NCBI RefSeq assembly: GCF_009604405.1
Contig: NZ_WEGK01000002.1
Coordinates: 434,001 to 498,000, forward strand
DNA: 64,000 bases
From: Nocardia macrotermitis
Lineage (GTDB): Bacteria; Actinomycetota; Actinomycetes; Mycobacteriales; Mycobacteriaceae
Direction of reading: 5' to 3'
In this document: piece by piece, positions 39,094 through 48,490 of the stretch
Layout: every line of letters begins with the position of its first letter
Position numbering within the stretch: the first letter of the stretch is position 1
Position numbers and translations under genes: made by a program
Notes under the pieces: generated by a model
What the model saw: the letters and a program-made list of their open reading frames with translations, nothing else
Told to the model about the DNA's origin: nothing
Databases searched by the model: none

Positions 39094-40503
39094 CTACCGC
39101 AACACGTATGGCGAAATCGAGCTGCGGTGTTCGCTGATGTCGAGGGATTTGCCGAGGGGTGGGAAGGCGCGTTGGGGGCAGTTGGCGCGTTCGCAGACCC
39201 GGCAGCCCGCGCCGATGGGGGTGACCTGGGGGTCGTTGAGGTCGAGGCCGTCGGCGTAGACGACGCGGGCGGCGTGGCGGAGTTCGCAGCCCAGGCCGAT
39301 GGCGAAGGTTTTGCTGGGTTCGCCGTAGCGGGTGGCGCGGCGTTCCACGGTGCGGGCGATCCACAGGTAGCGGCGGCCGTCGGGCATCTGCGCGATCTGG
39401 GTCATGATGCGGCCGGGGGAGGCGAAGGTCTCGTAAACGTTCCAGAGCGGGCAGGTGCCGCCGGAGGAGGAGAAGTGAAAACCGGTGGCGGACTGGCGTT
39501 TCGACATGTTGCCCGCGCGATCCACCCGGACGAAGGAGAACGGCACGCCGCGCAGTTTCGGGCGTTGCAGGGTGGAGAGGCGATGGCAGATGGTTTCGTA
39601 GCTCTGCGTGAAATGCGCTGAGAGACGCTCGATGTCGTAGCGGAAGTCCTCGGCGATCTCGTGGAAATGCGAATACGGCAGCACGGTGGCGGCGGCGAAG
39701 TAGTTGGCCAGCCCCAGTTTCGCCAGGATCCGGGTGTCCTCGGAGGCGAAGTTGCCCTCCTCGACAAGTTTGTCGATCAACTCGCCGCACTCCAGATAGG
39801 CCAGTTCGGCGGCGAGTTTGAACACCCGCTGCCCGCCCGAGAGGTGCGGGGCGATCTCGAGCCGCCCGGCCTCGGCGTCGAAACGGTGTAATACGCCCTC
39901 GCCCAGGTCGATTCGCTCGATGATCTGCACGCCGTGCACGCTGCTGAGGCGACGGGCTATCTCGCGCTTGAGATCTCCGCCGTGGAAGCGCATCCGGTTG
40001 GTGAGTTCCTCTGCGGCGGTGTCCAATTCGTGGATGTAGTTCTGCCGCTGATAGAAGAAGTCGCGGACCTCCTCGTGCGGTCGGGAGATCGCGCCCGAAC
40101 CGCTGCCGTCGGAGAACCGGTCCTCGGTGGCCGCGGCGAGCTGGGCGGTGGTGTTGCGGTAGCGGCGGTGCATGTTGACCATCGCGCGCGCCAGGCTCGG
40201 ATGCGCGGAGACCATATCGGCGATCTCCTGCGCGTCGGCCTCGATCGCGAGCTCCTGGTCCATCACCACCTCCTGCAGCTCGGCGATCAGCCGGGTATCG
40301 TCCTGGGAGGAGAAGAAGCTGGTGTCGACGCCGAAGACCTCGCTGATCCGCAGCAGTACCGGGACCGTCAGCGGGCGCACGTCGTGTTCGATCTGGTTGA
40401 GGTAGCTCGCCGAGATCTCCAGCTTCTTGGCGAGCGACACCTGGCTCATGCCCCGCTCGGCTCGTAGCTGACGAAGGCGCGACCCGACATAAGTCTTGGC
40501 CAT
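39094..40503 (-). CDS. ramB: RamB-type regulator of acetate/glyoxylate metabolism
   Basis: The 469-residue protein has an N-terminal XRE helix-turn-helix (GSRLRQLRAERGMSQVSLAK, LEISASYLNQIEHDVRPLTV), an ImmA/IrrE-like central region (AYLECGELIDKLV) and a C-terminal short-chain-fatty-acid regulator domain with Cys-rich VCERANCPQRAFPPLG. This is the RamB architecture, which controls isocitrate lyase in corynebacteria and mycobacteria. The gene is split from its presumed target aceA by about 18 kb of accessory DNA. Confidence 0.9.
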   Translation of the reverse strand: MAKTYVGSRLRQLRAERGMSQVSLAKKLEISASYLNQIEHDVRPLTVPVLLRISEVFGVDTSFFSSQDDTRLIAELQEVVMDQELAIEADAQEIADMVSAHPSLARAMVNMHRRYRNTTAQLAAATEDRFSDGSGSGAISRPHEEVRDFFYQRQNYIHELDTAAEELTNRMRFHGGDLKREIARRLSSVHGVQIIERIDLGEGVLHRFDAEAGRLEIAPHLSGGQRVFKLAAELAYLECGELIDKLVEEGNFASEDTRILAKLGLANYFAAATVLPYSHFHEIAEDFRYDIERLSAHFTQSYETICHRLSTLQRPKLRGVPFSFVRVDRAGNMSKRQSATGFHFSSSGGTCPLWNVYETFASPGRIMTQIAQMPDGRRYLWIARTVERRATRYGEPSKTFAIGLGCELRHAARVVYADGLDLNDPQVTPIGAGCRVCERANCPQRAFPPLGKSLDISEHRSSISPYVLR

Positions 40504-40596
40504 ATGTCCAGCTTAGGGAGCCTTCGCAGCCTTGCCAATAGTGAATTAACAAATCTGCTGAGCAATATGTCACAGCCTCGGGTTACGGTCGGACTC

Positions 40597-42138
40597 GTGT
40601 TGCTCTCGGATGTCGTGGCAGCCTCGCAGGCCGTGCGGGCCACTTCCTCGCGCAAACTCAAGATCGAGACGCTGGCCGGTTTGCTCGGCCGGGCGGGTGT
40701 CGACGAACTCGCGTCGGTCGTCGCGTGGGTGTCGGGTGAGCCGACGCAGGGGCGGATCGGTGCGGGGTGGCGCACGCTGTCCGCGATCGAGGCCGCTCCG
40801 GCGGCGGTGTCGACGCTGCCGGTCGTCGAGGTGGAGCGGGTGCTCGGCGAGTTGGCGAGCGCGTCGGGCAAGGGGTCCGCGGGGCGGCGGCAGGAACTGC
40901 TGACCGGGTTGTTGCGCGCCGCCACCGAACCCGAACGCGAGTTCCTGGTGCGGCTGCTGACCGGTGAGCTGCGTCAGGGCGCGTTGGCCGCACTCGTCGC
41001 CGAGGCGGTGGCGCGGGCGGCCGAGGTACCGGTGGATCGGGTGCGTCGCGCGTACATGCTGTCCGGGCGGCTGCCGGTGACCGCGGTGGCGGCCATGACG
41101 GGCGGTGTGGCGGCGCTCGCGGAGTTCGGTCTCGAGGTCGGGCGGCCGATCCGGCCCATGCTCGCCTCGCCCGGTGCGACGCTCGACGGGGCCCTCGGCG
41201 AGTTCGGGGGTGAGGTGAGTGTGGAGTACAAGCTCGACGGCGCGCGAATTCAGGTGCATCGCAAGGGAACTCGGGTGTGGGTGTTCACCAGGACGTTGCG
41301 CGACATCACCGCCGGGGTGCCCGAGCTGGTGCAACTGGTCACCGAATTACCGTGCGACAGCGTGGTTCTCGACGGGGAGACGCTCGCGCTGGACGATGCG
41401 GGCCGCCCGCGGCCGTTCCAGCAGACGATGAGCCGATTCGCGACCTCGGAGGCCACGCCGGTGATCGCGGATCGGCCGATCACCTCGACGCGCGATCTGC
41501 TGCTGCACCCGTACTTCTTCGACTGCCTGCACCTCGACGGCGTGGACCTGCTCGACGCGCCGCTATCCGAACGTCGTGATGCGTTGTCGAAAGTAGCTGC
41601 CGCGCACAGTATTCCGGCACTCGTACGGCCCGCCGCCGAAGCCGCCGCCGACTATTTCGACACCGCGCTGGCCGCCGGGCACGAGGGCATCGTGATCAAA
41701 TCCCTCACCGCGCCCTACGCCGCCGGACGGCGCGGCCGGGCCTGGCAGAAGATCAAGCCGACGCACACGTTGGACCTGATCGTGCTCGGCGCAGAGTGGG
41801 GTTACGGCCGCCGCACCGGCTATCTGTCCAACCTGCATCTGGGCGCGCGGGATCCGGACGGTGGCGAGCCGATCATGGTCGGCAAGACGTTCAAGGGGCT
41901 CACCGACGCGCTGCTGCGCTGGCAGACCGAGGAATTCCCCCGGCACGAGCGTACGCGCGACGATCACACCGTCTACCTGCGGCCCGAACTGGTGGTGGAG
42001 ATCGCGCTGGACGGGGTGCAGGTCAGCTCGCGGTATCCCGGTGGGGCGGCGTTGCGGTTCGCGCGCGTCGTCCGGTACCGACCCGACAAGGAAGCCGCCG
42101 ACGCCGACACCATCGATGCGGTGCGGGCGCTGCTGTAA
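40597..42138 (+). CDS. ligB: ATP-dependent DNA ligase (LigB type)
   Basis: The 513-residue protein has an N-terminal DNA-binding domain and a catalytic domain with the adenylated Lys212 in EYKLDGARIQVH (motif I). It also has LDGETLALD (III), the nucleotide-binding LHPYFFDCLHLDGVDL (IIIa), GHEGIVIKS (IV) and RGRAWQKIKPTHTLDL (V), followed by an OB fold. It is a cytosolic ligase like mycobacterial LigB, which backs up the NAD-dependent LigA. GTG 40597 gives the family N-terminus and length (about 507). ATG 40567 and ATG 40504 are in frame upstream but crowd the ramB promoter. Confidence 0.9.
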   Translation: MLLSDVVAASQAVRATSSRKLKIETLAGLLGRAGVDELASVVAWVSGEPTQGRIGAGWRTLSAIEAAPAAVSTLPVVEVERVLGELASASGKGSAGRRQELLTGLLRAATEPEREFLVRLLTGELRQGALAALVAEAVARAAEVPVDRVRRAYMLSGRLPVTAVAAMTGGVAALAEFGLEVGRPIRPMLASPGATLDGALGEFGGEVSVEYKLDGARIQVHRKGTRVWVFTRTLRDITAGVPELVQLVTELPCDSVVLDGETLALDDAGRPRPFQQTMSRFATSEATPVIADRPITSTRDLLLHPYFFDCLHLDGVDLLDAPLSERRDALSKVAAAHSIPALVRPAAEAAADYFDTALAAGHEGIVIKSLTAPYAAGRRGRAWQKIKPTHTLDLIVLGAEWGYGRRTGYLSNLHLGARDPDGGEPIMVGKTFKGLTDALLRWQTEEFPRHERTRDDHTVYLRPELVVEIALDGVQVSSRYPGGAALRFARVVRYRPDKEAADADTIDAVRALL

Positions 42139-42467
42139 CTTCGGCGCGGCCCGTAGCGATGGCTGATATGTAGCCGCAACTACCGGGTTGACCTGGCGGT
42201 ATGCACTGCCAGGGTATTCACAGATTTCTCGCGGTGGTTCTCGAGGTAACGGGCGCAGGATCAGTAGTTGTCGGGTTCGACCGGCGCGGATCAACTGCCC
42301 TGATCCGTCATCCCCGCCATCGGCGGCGCTGCACATCCCTCGCCAGCGCCGCCGTTCGGCTTTTTCGGCCACTTGTTGGCAACTTATCAGTGTCTTCTCA
42401 GGCGCACGCCCTGGTTTGTCGGCGTTGACCGGGGCAGAATCACTGATGGGGGTTGAACCATTTTCCC

Positions 42468-42507
42468 GCTGCCGGTGCCGTTGAACCTTGGCCGCGGCAC
42501 CGGCAGC
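42468..42507 (+). terminator. Convergent terminator after ligB
   Basis: gctgccggtgccg (42468-42480) pairs perfectly over 13 bp with cggcaccggcagc (42495-42507), followed by aacttttcgg. It sits between ligB and the convergent DUF4254 gene. The rest of 42139-42467 shows no gene. Confidence 0.82.
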
Positions 42508-42528
42508 AACTTTTCGGTGTCGAATCTT

Positions 42529-42972
42529 CTACGGTTCGTATTCGTGGTGGTCGCTCAGGTCCGGCAGGCGGCAGCGGCCCGCGACGACCTCGGCCGCCAG
42601 ATCGTCATAGGCCACGGCCAGCTGACTCAGCCGTCGCCAGGCATCGCTGATCACCCATTCGGGTGCGGTGGTCAGGGTCAGATAGGCCAGCGCCGAGAAC
42701 TGCGCCAGCCGATCCACGACGGTGCCCACCGTCTCGGTGTGCAGCCGCACCCCGCGATGGGCGTGCGGTAGCTCCCGCGCCACCCAGCGATCGATCTCGT
42801 GCACCAGGTGCGCCCTGCGCCGATCGATGTCGACAGTGACCCCGGGACTCGCGTCGAGCCGCTGCTCGTGCAACTCGGCCAGTCGACACGCGGACCGCAA
42901 CACGAGATTTTCCCCGTGCGGCAGCCCCCGGCAGGCATCCAGCAGCAGATTCTTGGGTGGGAGTGGTTCCAC
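42529..42972 (-). CDS. DUF4254 family protein
   Basis: The 147-residue soluble protein matches the small actinobacterial DUF4254 family: MEPLPPKNLLLDACRGLPHG, LHEQRLD, DIDRRRAHLVHEIDRWVARE, HTETVGTVVDRLAQFSALAY. Function is unknown. GTG 42972 gives the family N-terminus; the longer open frame upstream runs into the palindromic repeat elements and is unlikely to be translated. Confidence 0.78.
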   Translation of the reverse strand: MEPLPPKNLLLDACRGLPHGENLVLRSACRLAELHEQRLDASPGVTVDIDRRRAHLVHEIDRWVARELPHAHRGVRLHTETVGTVVDRLAQFSALAYLTLTTAPEWVISDAWRRLSQLAVAYDDLAAEVVAGRCRLPDLSDHHEYEP

Positions 42973-43043
42973 GCCGGATATATTGCCCCCCAAATATTTC
43001 CGATCAGCAACGGCTGTAATTTTGGCCTCCGCTTCGCTGCGGC

Positions 43044-43107
43044 GGGTTTTCGGCGCTGGTGTGGCTCGTCGTTCAGCCCTCGAGACTCGGCCTTCGGCCA
43101 TGCGCTG
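43044..43107 (-). repeat. Nested-palindrome element, copy A (left half only)
   Basis: It contains the outer arm ggttttcggcgc, the inner arm ggctcgtcgttcagccctcg (43063-43082) and the 25-nt apical loop (43083-43107, with internal ggcc-ttc-ggcc). The right arms are missing, because the next copy starts directly after the loop. Confidence 0.85.
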
Positions 43108-43130
43108 TGTCTTTGGCCTCCGCTCCGGCA

Positions 43131-43225
43131 GGTTTTCGGCGCCCGTGTGGCTCGTCGTTCACCCCTCGAGACTCGGCCTCCGGCCATGCGCTTCGAGGGC
43201 TGAACGACGAGCCGCGCCGAAAACC
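43131..43225 (-). repeat. Nested-palindrome element, copy B (complete)
   Basis: The outer stem ggttttcggcgc/gcgccgaaaacc is perfect over 12 bp (43131-43142/43214-43225). The inner stem 43149-43168/43194-43213 pairs at 19 of 20. The 25-nt loop 43169-43193 contains its own ggcc-tcc-ggcc hairpin. About 80 bp after it is repeated after copy C (gttgggcttgttgagccttt). Confidence 0.93.
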
Positions 43226-43337
43226 CTTGAGGTTGGGCTTGTTGAGCCTTTCGCTTCGCGGGCAACTTCCAGCCGGACGGAGACGGTTCGCCGCTGGGCG
43301 CGTTGGTTGTTGCGTTGGGTTGGCTCGGTGGCTTGCT

Positions 43338-43402
43338 GGCTCGTCGTTCAGCCCTCGGGACTCGGCCTTGGGTCTTGCGCTTCGAGGGCTGAACGACGAG
43401 CC
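43338..43402 (-). repeat. Nested-palindrome element, copy C
   Basis: The inner stem ggctcgtcgttcagccctcg (43338-43357) pairs perfectly with cgagggctgaacgacgagcc (43383-43402). The loop is 25 nt. The right outer arm gcgccgaaaacc follows (43403-43414), but its left partner is absent. It lies 189 bp from copy B with the same downstream sequence, so B and C are a tandem duplication. Confidence 0.93.
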
Positions 43403-43565
43403 GCGCCGAAAACCTTTGGGGTTGGGCTTGTTGAGCCTTTCGCTTCGCGGGCGATTTCCAGCGGGACAGAGACGATTCGCCGCTGGGCACGTCGGGACGT
43501 GGTTGTGTTCGCGGGTATCTCGCGGTCGTGGGACTCGGTCTGTCGTGTGGTGCGACAGGGGGTGG

Positions 43566-44357
43566 TTACACCAGATCGACCCGGACGCCGGTTTCGCGGA
43601 TGGCGTCGATGGCTTCGGGGTCGGCGGCGGTGTCGATGACCAGGATGTCGATGTCCTCGATGGGGCAGATGCGGGCCAGCGCGGTGGTTTCGAGTTTCTC
43701 GGCGGTGGCGACCACGATGACGCGGTCGGCGCGCCGGACCATTTCGGCGTTGATGCCGGATTCGTCCAGGTGGCGGCCCTGGGCGCCGCCCGCGGCGGTG
43801 ATCGCGTTGACGCCGAGGATCAGGGTGTCCAGATGAAGTTGGGCCATGGCGCGTTCGGCGAGGGGGCCGTGCAGTTCGTAGGATTCGCGGCGGGCCTGGC
43901 CGCCGATGCAGATGGTGCGCAGGTGCGGGCGCAGCACCAGTTCGCCCGCGATGTTGAGCGCGTTGGTGACGATGGTCATGGGGTTGTCCGCCGAGGTCGG
44001 CAGGTCCGGGCGGCCCGCCAGGGCACGCGCCACCGCGGTTGTGGTGGTGCCGCCGTTCAGGCCCACCACCTCGGTCGGATTCACCAGTGCCGCAGCGTAT
44101 TCCGCGACGCGCTGTTTGGGTTCGTCGCCGGTGCCGCGATACCGCGCGGGCAGATCGTAGGCGACCGAGGTCGCCACGATGCCGCCGTGCGTGCGGGTGG
44201 CCAGCTGCTGATCGGCCAGGGAGGTGAAGTCGCGGCGGATGGTGGCGGGGGAGACCGACAGGATCGCCGCGGCCTCCTCCACCGTCAGCCGCCCGGACTC
44301 GGACAGCAACTCCAGCAGGCGATTCCAGCGCTGCGAACGATCTGCCGCGGCGGTCAT
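43566..44357 (-). CDS. DeoR-family regulator of the amino-sugar locus
   Basis: The 263-residue protein has a DeoR N-terminal HTH (RWNRLLELLSESGRLTVEEA, SVSPATIRRDFTSLADQQL, THGG) and a C-terminal sugar-phosphate sensor domain (DeoRC) with GLNGGTTTTAVARAL, TNALNIAGEL and LGVNAITAAGGAQGR. It is the AgaR/GlpR type that responds to phosphorylated sugars. Its ATG overlaps the permease stop by 4 nt, so it is the last gene of the ABC operon. Confidence 0.9.
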   Translation of the reverse strand: MTAAADRSQRWNRLLELLSESGRLTVEEAAAILSVSPATIRRDFTSLADQQLATRTHGGIVATSVAYDLPARYRGTGDEPKQRVAEYAAALVNPTEVVGLNGGTTTTAVARALAGRPDLPTSADNPMTIVTNALNIAGELVLRPHLRTICIGGQARRESYELHGPLAERAMAQLHLDTLILGVNAITAAGGAQGRHLDESGINAEMVRRADRVIVVATAEKLETTALARICPIEDIDILVIDTAADPEAIDAIRETGVRVDLV

Positions 44358-45259
44358 TTCACGCTTCCCGCGGTCAGACCCGCGACCAGACGTTTCTCGA
44401 TGAACGCGAACAGGATGACAACGGGCACGACGCCGACAGTAGAGATGGCGAACACGTACTGCCAAGCCGTGTCGTACTGCCCGATGAACTTGGTCAGCGC
44501 CACCGACAGCGGCTGATTCTCCGGCGTGCGGAGTATGACCAGGCTGGCGGCGAATTCGTTCCAGCAGGAGACGAACGCGAAGATGGTCGCGGTGACGATG
44601 CCCGGCCACACCAGCGGCAGGCTGACCCGGGTCAGGATCTGAATTCTGTTGAGCCCGTCCAGTTGTGCGGCCTCCTCGATCTCCACCGGCACCGAGGCGA
44701 AGAAGCTGTGCAGGATCCACACCGCGAAGGACAGGTTGAACGCGGCGTTGACCAGGATCATGGCCAGCCAGGTGTCGTTGATGCCGAGTGCGAAGAACTC
44801 CCGGATCAGGCCCGTCACCAGCACCACGGGTTGCAGCATCTGGGTGACCAGCACCAGGCCGAGGAAGGCGAGTTTGCCCGGAAAGCGGCGTCGCGCAGTG
44901 TAATACGCGGCGGGGATGGCCACCGCGAGCACGATCAGCGTGGCGCACACCGAGATCACGATGGTGCTGACCATGTTGAACGGCAGCGGCGTCTCCGGGG
45001 TCTGCCACATGCTGGCGTAGTTACCCGGACTCCATTGGTGCGGTAGATAAGTCGCGGGGATGCGCAGGATCTCCGAACGCGGTTTGAGCGATCCGAGCAC
45101 CATCACGATGTAGGGGATCAGGAAGATCACCGCGATCACGATGCCGACGAGCGTGAGATCCCAACGCCGCCTTGCGCGTTTGGTGCGTACCGGTGGAACA
45201 GCTTGTGCGGCAGGCGATTCGGTGGGGTCGGACGCGGTCGTGGCGGTGGGTGCGCTCAT
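44354..45259 (-). CDS. Carbohydrate ABC transporter permease (MalG type)
   Basis: The 301-residue membrane protein has six TM helices and the permease EAA loop (EIEEAAQLDGLNRIQILTRV then SLPLVWPG). It resembles CUT1-family MalG partners. Start and stop overlap the neighbouring genes by 4 nt. It pairs with the permease at 45256-46167. No ATPase gene is nearby, so a shared MsiK-type ATPase is expected elsewhere. Confidence 0.9.
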   Translation of the reverse strand: MSAPTATTASDPTESPAAQAVPPVRTKRARRRWDLTLVGIVIAVIFLIPYIVMVLGSLKPRSEILRIPATYLPHQWSPGNYASMWQTPETPLPFNMVSTIVISVCATLIVLAVAIPAAYYTARRRFPGKLAFLGLVLVTQMLQPVVLVTGLIREFFALGINDTWLAMILVNAAFNLSFAVWILHSFFASVPVEIEEAAQLDGLNRIQILTRVSLPLVWPGIVTATIFAFVSCWNEFAASLVILRTPENQPLSVALTKFIGQYDTAWQYVFAISTVGVVPVVILFAFIEKRLVAGLTAGSVK

Positions 45260-46167
45260 CGGGCCTCCTCCCCGGCCGGGCGGACGAGTTTCACGTAGAT
45301 CACGATGATCACCGCGATCAGGACGAAGTTCAGCACGCTCAGCGCCGCGGCGGTGTCGAGCCGTTGATCCTGCTGAATCAGCTTGAAGGTCAACGTCGTC
45401 GTGGTGTCGGCGGCGAATCCGGCGATGCTGCCGGTCAGCACCTGCAGGATGGGCAGCGAGTTGAACACGTTGATGATGTTGATGATCGCCGCGACCGCGA
45501 TCGCCGGACGCAGTTGCGGCAGCGTCAGATACCGGTAGCGTTGCCACGCGCCCGCGCCGTCCACCCGGCCCGCCTCGTGCAACTCCGCCGGAATCGATTG
45601 CAGCCCGGCCAGAATCGTGTACGTGGTGAACGGGATGGACACGAACACCGCGACCCCGATCGCGACCAGGAACGCCGGACCCGCCTCCTTGGTGAACCCG
45701 AAACCCCGGTGCAGCACGCCGATGTCGACCAGGAACCGATTGGCGATCCCGACATCCGGATCGAGCATGTACGCGAACACCGTCGTGGTCATCACCACCG
45801 AGGCCGCCCACGGCACCAGCACCGCGAGGCGCACCGCCGTGCGGCCCGGGAAATCTTTGTTCAGGAACTGCGCCAGCGCCGCGGACAGCACCAGTGTGAT
45901 CAGCACGACCGCGACCACCCACACCACCGTGTGCACGAGCACGCTGGGCAGCTCACTGCGCCCGAACAGCGTGCGGTAGTTGGCGATTCCGGCCGAACCC
46001 TCGTCCTGACCGTACGAGGTGAGGGTGCGGGTCGAGGTCCAGATCATGTACGCGGCGGGGAACGCCACGATCGCGGCGATCAGCACCAGCGCCGGGCCGA
46101 TCCACGGCAACGCGCGCAGCGTTGCCGTGGATCGACGCGGAGTGCTCACCGCGGGGGCGGTGGTCAA
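45256..46167 (-). CDS. Carbohydrate ABC transporter permease (MalF type)
   Basis: The 303-residue protein has six TM helices and an EAA loop (AELHEAGRVDGAGAWQRYRY then LTLPQLRP). Helix 1 is LPWIGPALVLIAAIVAFPAA. TTG 46167 is chosen because it overlaps the binding-protein stop by 4 nt like the other junctions. A GTG about 18 nt downstream is an alternative. It forms the transmembrane channel with the MalG-type partner. Confidence 0.88.
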   Translation of the reverse strand: MTTAPAVSTPRRSTATLRALPWIGPALVLIAAIVAFPAAYMIWTSTRTLTSYGQDEGSAGIANYRTLFGRSELPSVLVHTVVWVVAVVLITLVLSAALAQFLNKDFPGRTAVRLAVLVPWAASVVMTTTVFAYMLDPDVGIANRFLVDIGVLHRGFGFTKEAGPAFLVAIGVAVFVSIPFTTYTILAGLQSIPAELHEAGRVDGAGAWQRYRYLTLPQLRPAIAVAAIINIINVFNSLPILQVLTGSIAGFAADTTTTLTFKLIQQDQRLDTAAALSVLNFVLIAVIIVIYVKLVRPAGEEAR

Positions 46168-47408
46168 CTCGCCGCCTGCGCAATGGTTTTCAGGACTGCC
46201 GCCGGATCGCTGCCCTGGGTGACGGTGCCGAGCTGCTGCTTCATCGCGCCCTCGACCTCGGCCCACTTCGGGTTGTTGCTCGGGTAGAACTTCGCCACCG
46301 GAAGCGTCGCGCCGAACGCCTTCACGACCGGATCATCGGCCATCGCCTGCGCGCCGCTGGTGGTCACGGGGATGAAGTGCTCGGCCTTGACGAAGGTGGC
46401 GTAGGTCTTGGACTGGTAGAAGAAATCGACGAACTTCTTGATCGCCGCGCGCTTGTCGACCTTCTTCTTGAACGCCATCAGATGATCGGCCACGCCGAGG
46501 GTGACCGGGGCGCCGTCCTTGGTCGGGGTCGGCGCGGTGGCGTACTTCAGGCCCGGGTTCTTCTGCTGGATCATGCTGATCACCGGCGGCAGGCCCTCGA
46601 TCATGCCGATCTTGCCCTGGATGAAGACGTTGATCAGCGGGGTGCGATCGGTCGCGCCCGGATTCGGTTGTGTCGCACCGGCTTCGGCGATCGCCTTGAT
46701 CGCCTGCACGCCCTCGAGGTTCTGCGGGGTGTCGATGGTGAGGTTGTTGCCCGCGGACCAGTTGCCGCCCGCGCCGAACGTCCACAGCGACGTCTCGGCC
46801 TGGGTCTCCTCCTGGCCCAGCGGCAGGCCGTATCCGGAGACGCCGCCGCCGAGGGCCTGGATCTTCTTCGCGTCGTCGGTGAGCTCGGCCCAGGTCTTCG
46901 GGGGTGCGGCGATACCGGCCTTGGCGAACAGATCGGTGTTGTAGAACAGCGTGCGGGTGGAGGCGAACAGCGGCATGGCCCACTGGGTGCCGTTCATCGA
47001 CGCGTTCTCCACGAAGCTGTGCTGGAGATCGCCCAGCACCGAGGCGTCGGCGATATCGCTTGCGGGATAGAGCTTTCCGTCCGAGGCGTAGGTGGAGTAC
47101 GCGTCGATGTTGAGCAGATCGGGGGTGCTGGACTCCGATTGCAGATCGGTGCGGACGACATCGGGGATCTGCTTCCAGGACTCCATCTGCAGATCGACCT
47201 TGATGCCCGGGTTCTGCTTCTCGAAGTCGGCGATGATCGAATCCCATTCGGCCTTCGTACCGTCGCTGTAGATCGGGGCCAGGAAGGTGATCGTATTGGG
47301 GTCGTCGGCGTTGGACTTGCCGCCGCCGAACCCACAGGACGAGACGGTCAGCGCCAGGCCGGTGGCCAGCGCGAGCGCGGACATCGCGCCGCGGAGTGGA
47401 CGTTTCAC
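46164..47408 (-). CDS. Sugar ABC transporter substrate-binding lipoprotein
   Basis: The 414-residue protein has a lipoprotein signal peptide ending in the lipobox LTVSSC. The mature part is an extracellular solute-binding protein family 1 fold (TITFLAPIYSDGTKAEWDSI, NPGIKVDLQMESWKQIPDVV, PLFASTRTLFYNTDLFAKAG). It captures an oligosaccharide or amino sugar outside the membrane. GTG 47408 has GAAAGG at good spacing. It is the first gene of the ABC operon and divergent from the catabolic genes. Confidence 0.9.
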   Translation of the reverse strand: MKRPLRGAMSALALATGLALTVSSCGFGGGKSNADDPNTITFLAPIYSDGTKAEWDSIIADFEKQNPGIKVDLQMESWKQIPDVVRTDLQSESSTPDLLNIDAYSTYASDGKLYPASDIADASVLGDLQHSFVENASMNGTQWAMPLFASTRTLFYNTDLFAKAGIAAPPKTWAELTDDAKKIQALGGGVSGYGLPLGQEETQAETSLWTFGAGGNWSAGNNLTIDTPQNLEGVQAIKAIAEAGATQPNPGATDRTPLINVFIQGKIGMIEGLPPVISMIQQKNPGLKYATAPTPTKDGAPVTLGVADHLMAFKKKVDKRAAIKKFVDFFYQSKTYATFVKAEHFIPVTTSGAQAMADDPVVKAFGATLPVAKFYPSNNPKWAEVEGAMKQQLGTVTQGSDPAAVLKTIAQAAS

Positions 47409-47475
47409 GAGAGAACCTTTCAATGCTGCACACCCGGCGGGACGAACGCGGATGATGAAGCGAACGGGTCGATTG

Positions 47476-47522
47476 GTCCGAATCTAGCTCACTCGGTGAT
47501 CGAATGTGACTGTTTCGAATGT
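47476..47522. promoter_or_regulatory. Divergent control region of the amino-sugar locus
   Basis: The direct repeat tcgaatgt occurs at 47500-47507 and 47515-47522, with a related tccgaat at about 47477. The sequence is AT-richer than its surroundings. These are probable DeoR binding sites controlling both the importer and the catabolic operon. Confidence 0.45.
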
Positions 47523-47531
47523 AAAGTTGAC

Positions 47532-48488
47532 ATGAACGATCATCGGGGTGATTCTGGTGGCGTGCCGACCTCCGCCGATCGCCTCCCCGAAATCCGTCCA
47601 CTCCCCGAGACCCATCTGGCCGCCGAGGTGGCCACCCAGCCCGACGACTGGGCCCGCGCCGCCCGGATCGCCGCCGACCACGCCGCCAGGCTGCCGCCGC
47701 CAGGTGAGCGGGTGGCCGTGATCGGTTGCGGCACTTCGTATTTCATGTCCCGCGCGATCGCCGAATTGCGCGAGTCCGCGGGTCACGGCGTCACCGACGC
47801 CTGGCCCGCCGGGCAGGTGCGCAGCCGCGAGTACGACCGCTACCTGGTGATCTGCCGTTCGGGCACCACCACGGAGGTGATCGAGGCGATGCGTGCGCTG
47901 CCCGAGGGCGTGCCGCGCGCGGTGATCTGCTCGAGTCCGGGCACACCGGTGCTCGAGCTGGCCGATCCGATCCTGATCGCCGACGTGGACGAGCAGTCGG
48001 TGGTGCAGACCCGTTTCGCGACCACGGTGCTGGCGATCCTGCGCTGGCATCTGGGCGAGGATCTCGCGCCGGTGATCGCGCAGGGGCGCGAGGTGCTCGC
48101 CGAGGATCCCGCCACGGCGCTGGCCTCGGTGCGGTCGGCCGAGCAGATCAGTTTCGTCGGAATGGGTTTCGCGGCCGCCATCGCCGACGAGGCCGGGCTG
48201 AAGTTGCGCGAATCCTGTCAGGCGTGGACCGAGGGATATCTGGCCACCGAATGGCGGCACGGCCCGGTCAGCATCGCCGCGCCGGGGCGCGTGGTGTGGG
48301 CGTTCGGCGCGGTGCCGCCGGGTTTGGCGCAGGATGTCGCGGCCACCGGTGCGCATTTCGAGCACCGCGCCATCGATCCGATGGCCGATCTGCTCCGGGT
48401 GCACCGGTTGTGTCAGGTGCGGGCGGCGGATCTGGGGTTGGATCCGGATCATCCGCGCAGCCTGAACCGTTCGGTCATCCTGGGCTGA
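47532..48488 (+). CDS. SIS-domain sugar-phosphate isomerase/deaminase (AgaS-like)
   Basis: The 318-residue protein has two SIS subdomains: VAVIGCGTSYFMSRAIAELR, LVICRSGTTTEVIEAMRAL and VGMGFAAAIADEAGLKLRES. It lacks the glutaminase domain of GlmS, so it acts on amino-sugar phosphates as an isomerase or deaminase. In Aga pathways AgaS converts galactosamine-6-phosphate to tagatose-6-phosphate; the downstream kinase and aldolase fit that. ATG 47532 is the first good start after the divergent promoter. Confidence 0.82.
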   Translation: MNDHRGDSGGVPTSADRLPEIRPLPETHLAAEVATQPDDWARAARIAADHAARLPPPGERVAVIGCGTSYFMSRAIAELRESAGHGVTDAWPAGQVRSREYDRYLVICRSGTTTEVIEAMRALPEGVPRAVICSSPGTPVLELADPILIADVDEQSVVQTRFATTVLAILRWHLGEDLAPVIAQGREVLAEDPATALASVRSAEQISFVGMGFAAAIADEAGLKLRESCQAWTEGYLATEWRHGPVSIAAPGRVVWAFGAVPPGLAQDVAATGAHFEHRAIDPMADLLRVHRLCQVRAADLGLDPDHPRSLNRSVILG

Positions 48489-48490
48489 CG

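Noticed and set aside
42973..43490. Upstream coding extension of the DUF4254 gene through the palindromic repeats
   Set aside because: The repeats, not protein conservation, keep the frame open. The family N-terminus starts at 42972.
46122..47531. Long plus-strand frame ahead of the SIS gene
   Set aside because: Runs antisense through the binding-protein gene; the SIS protein begins at 47532.
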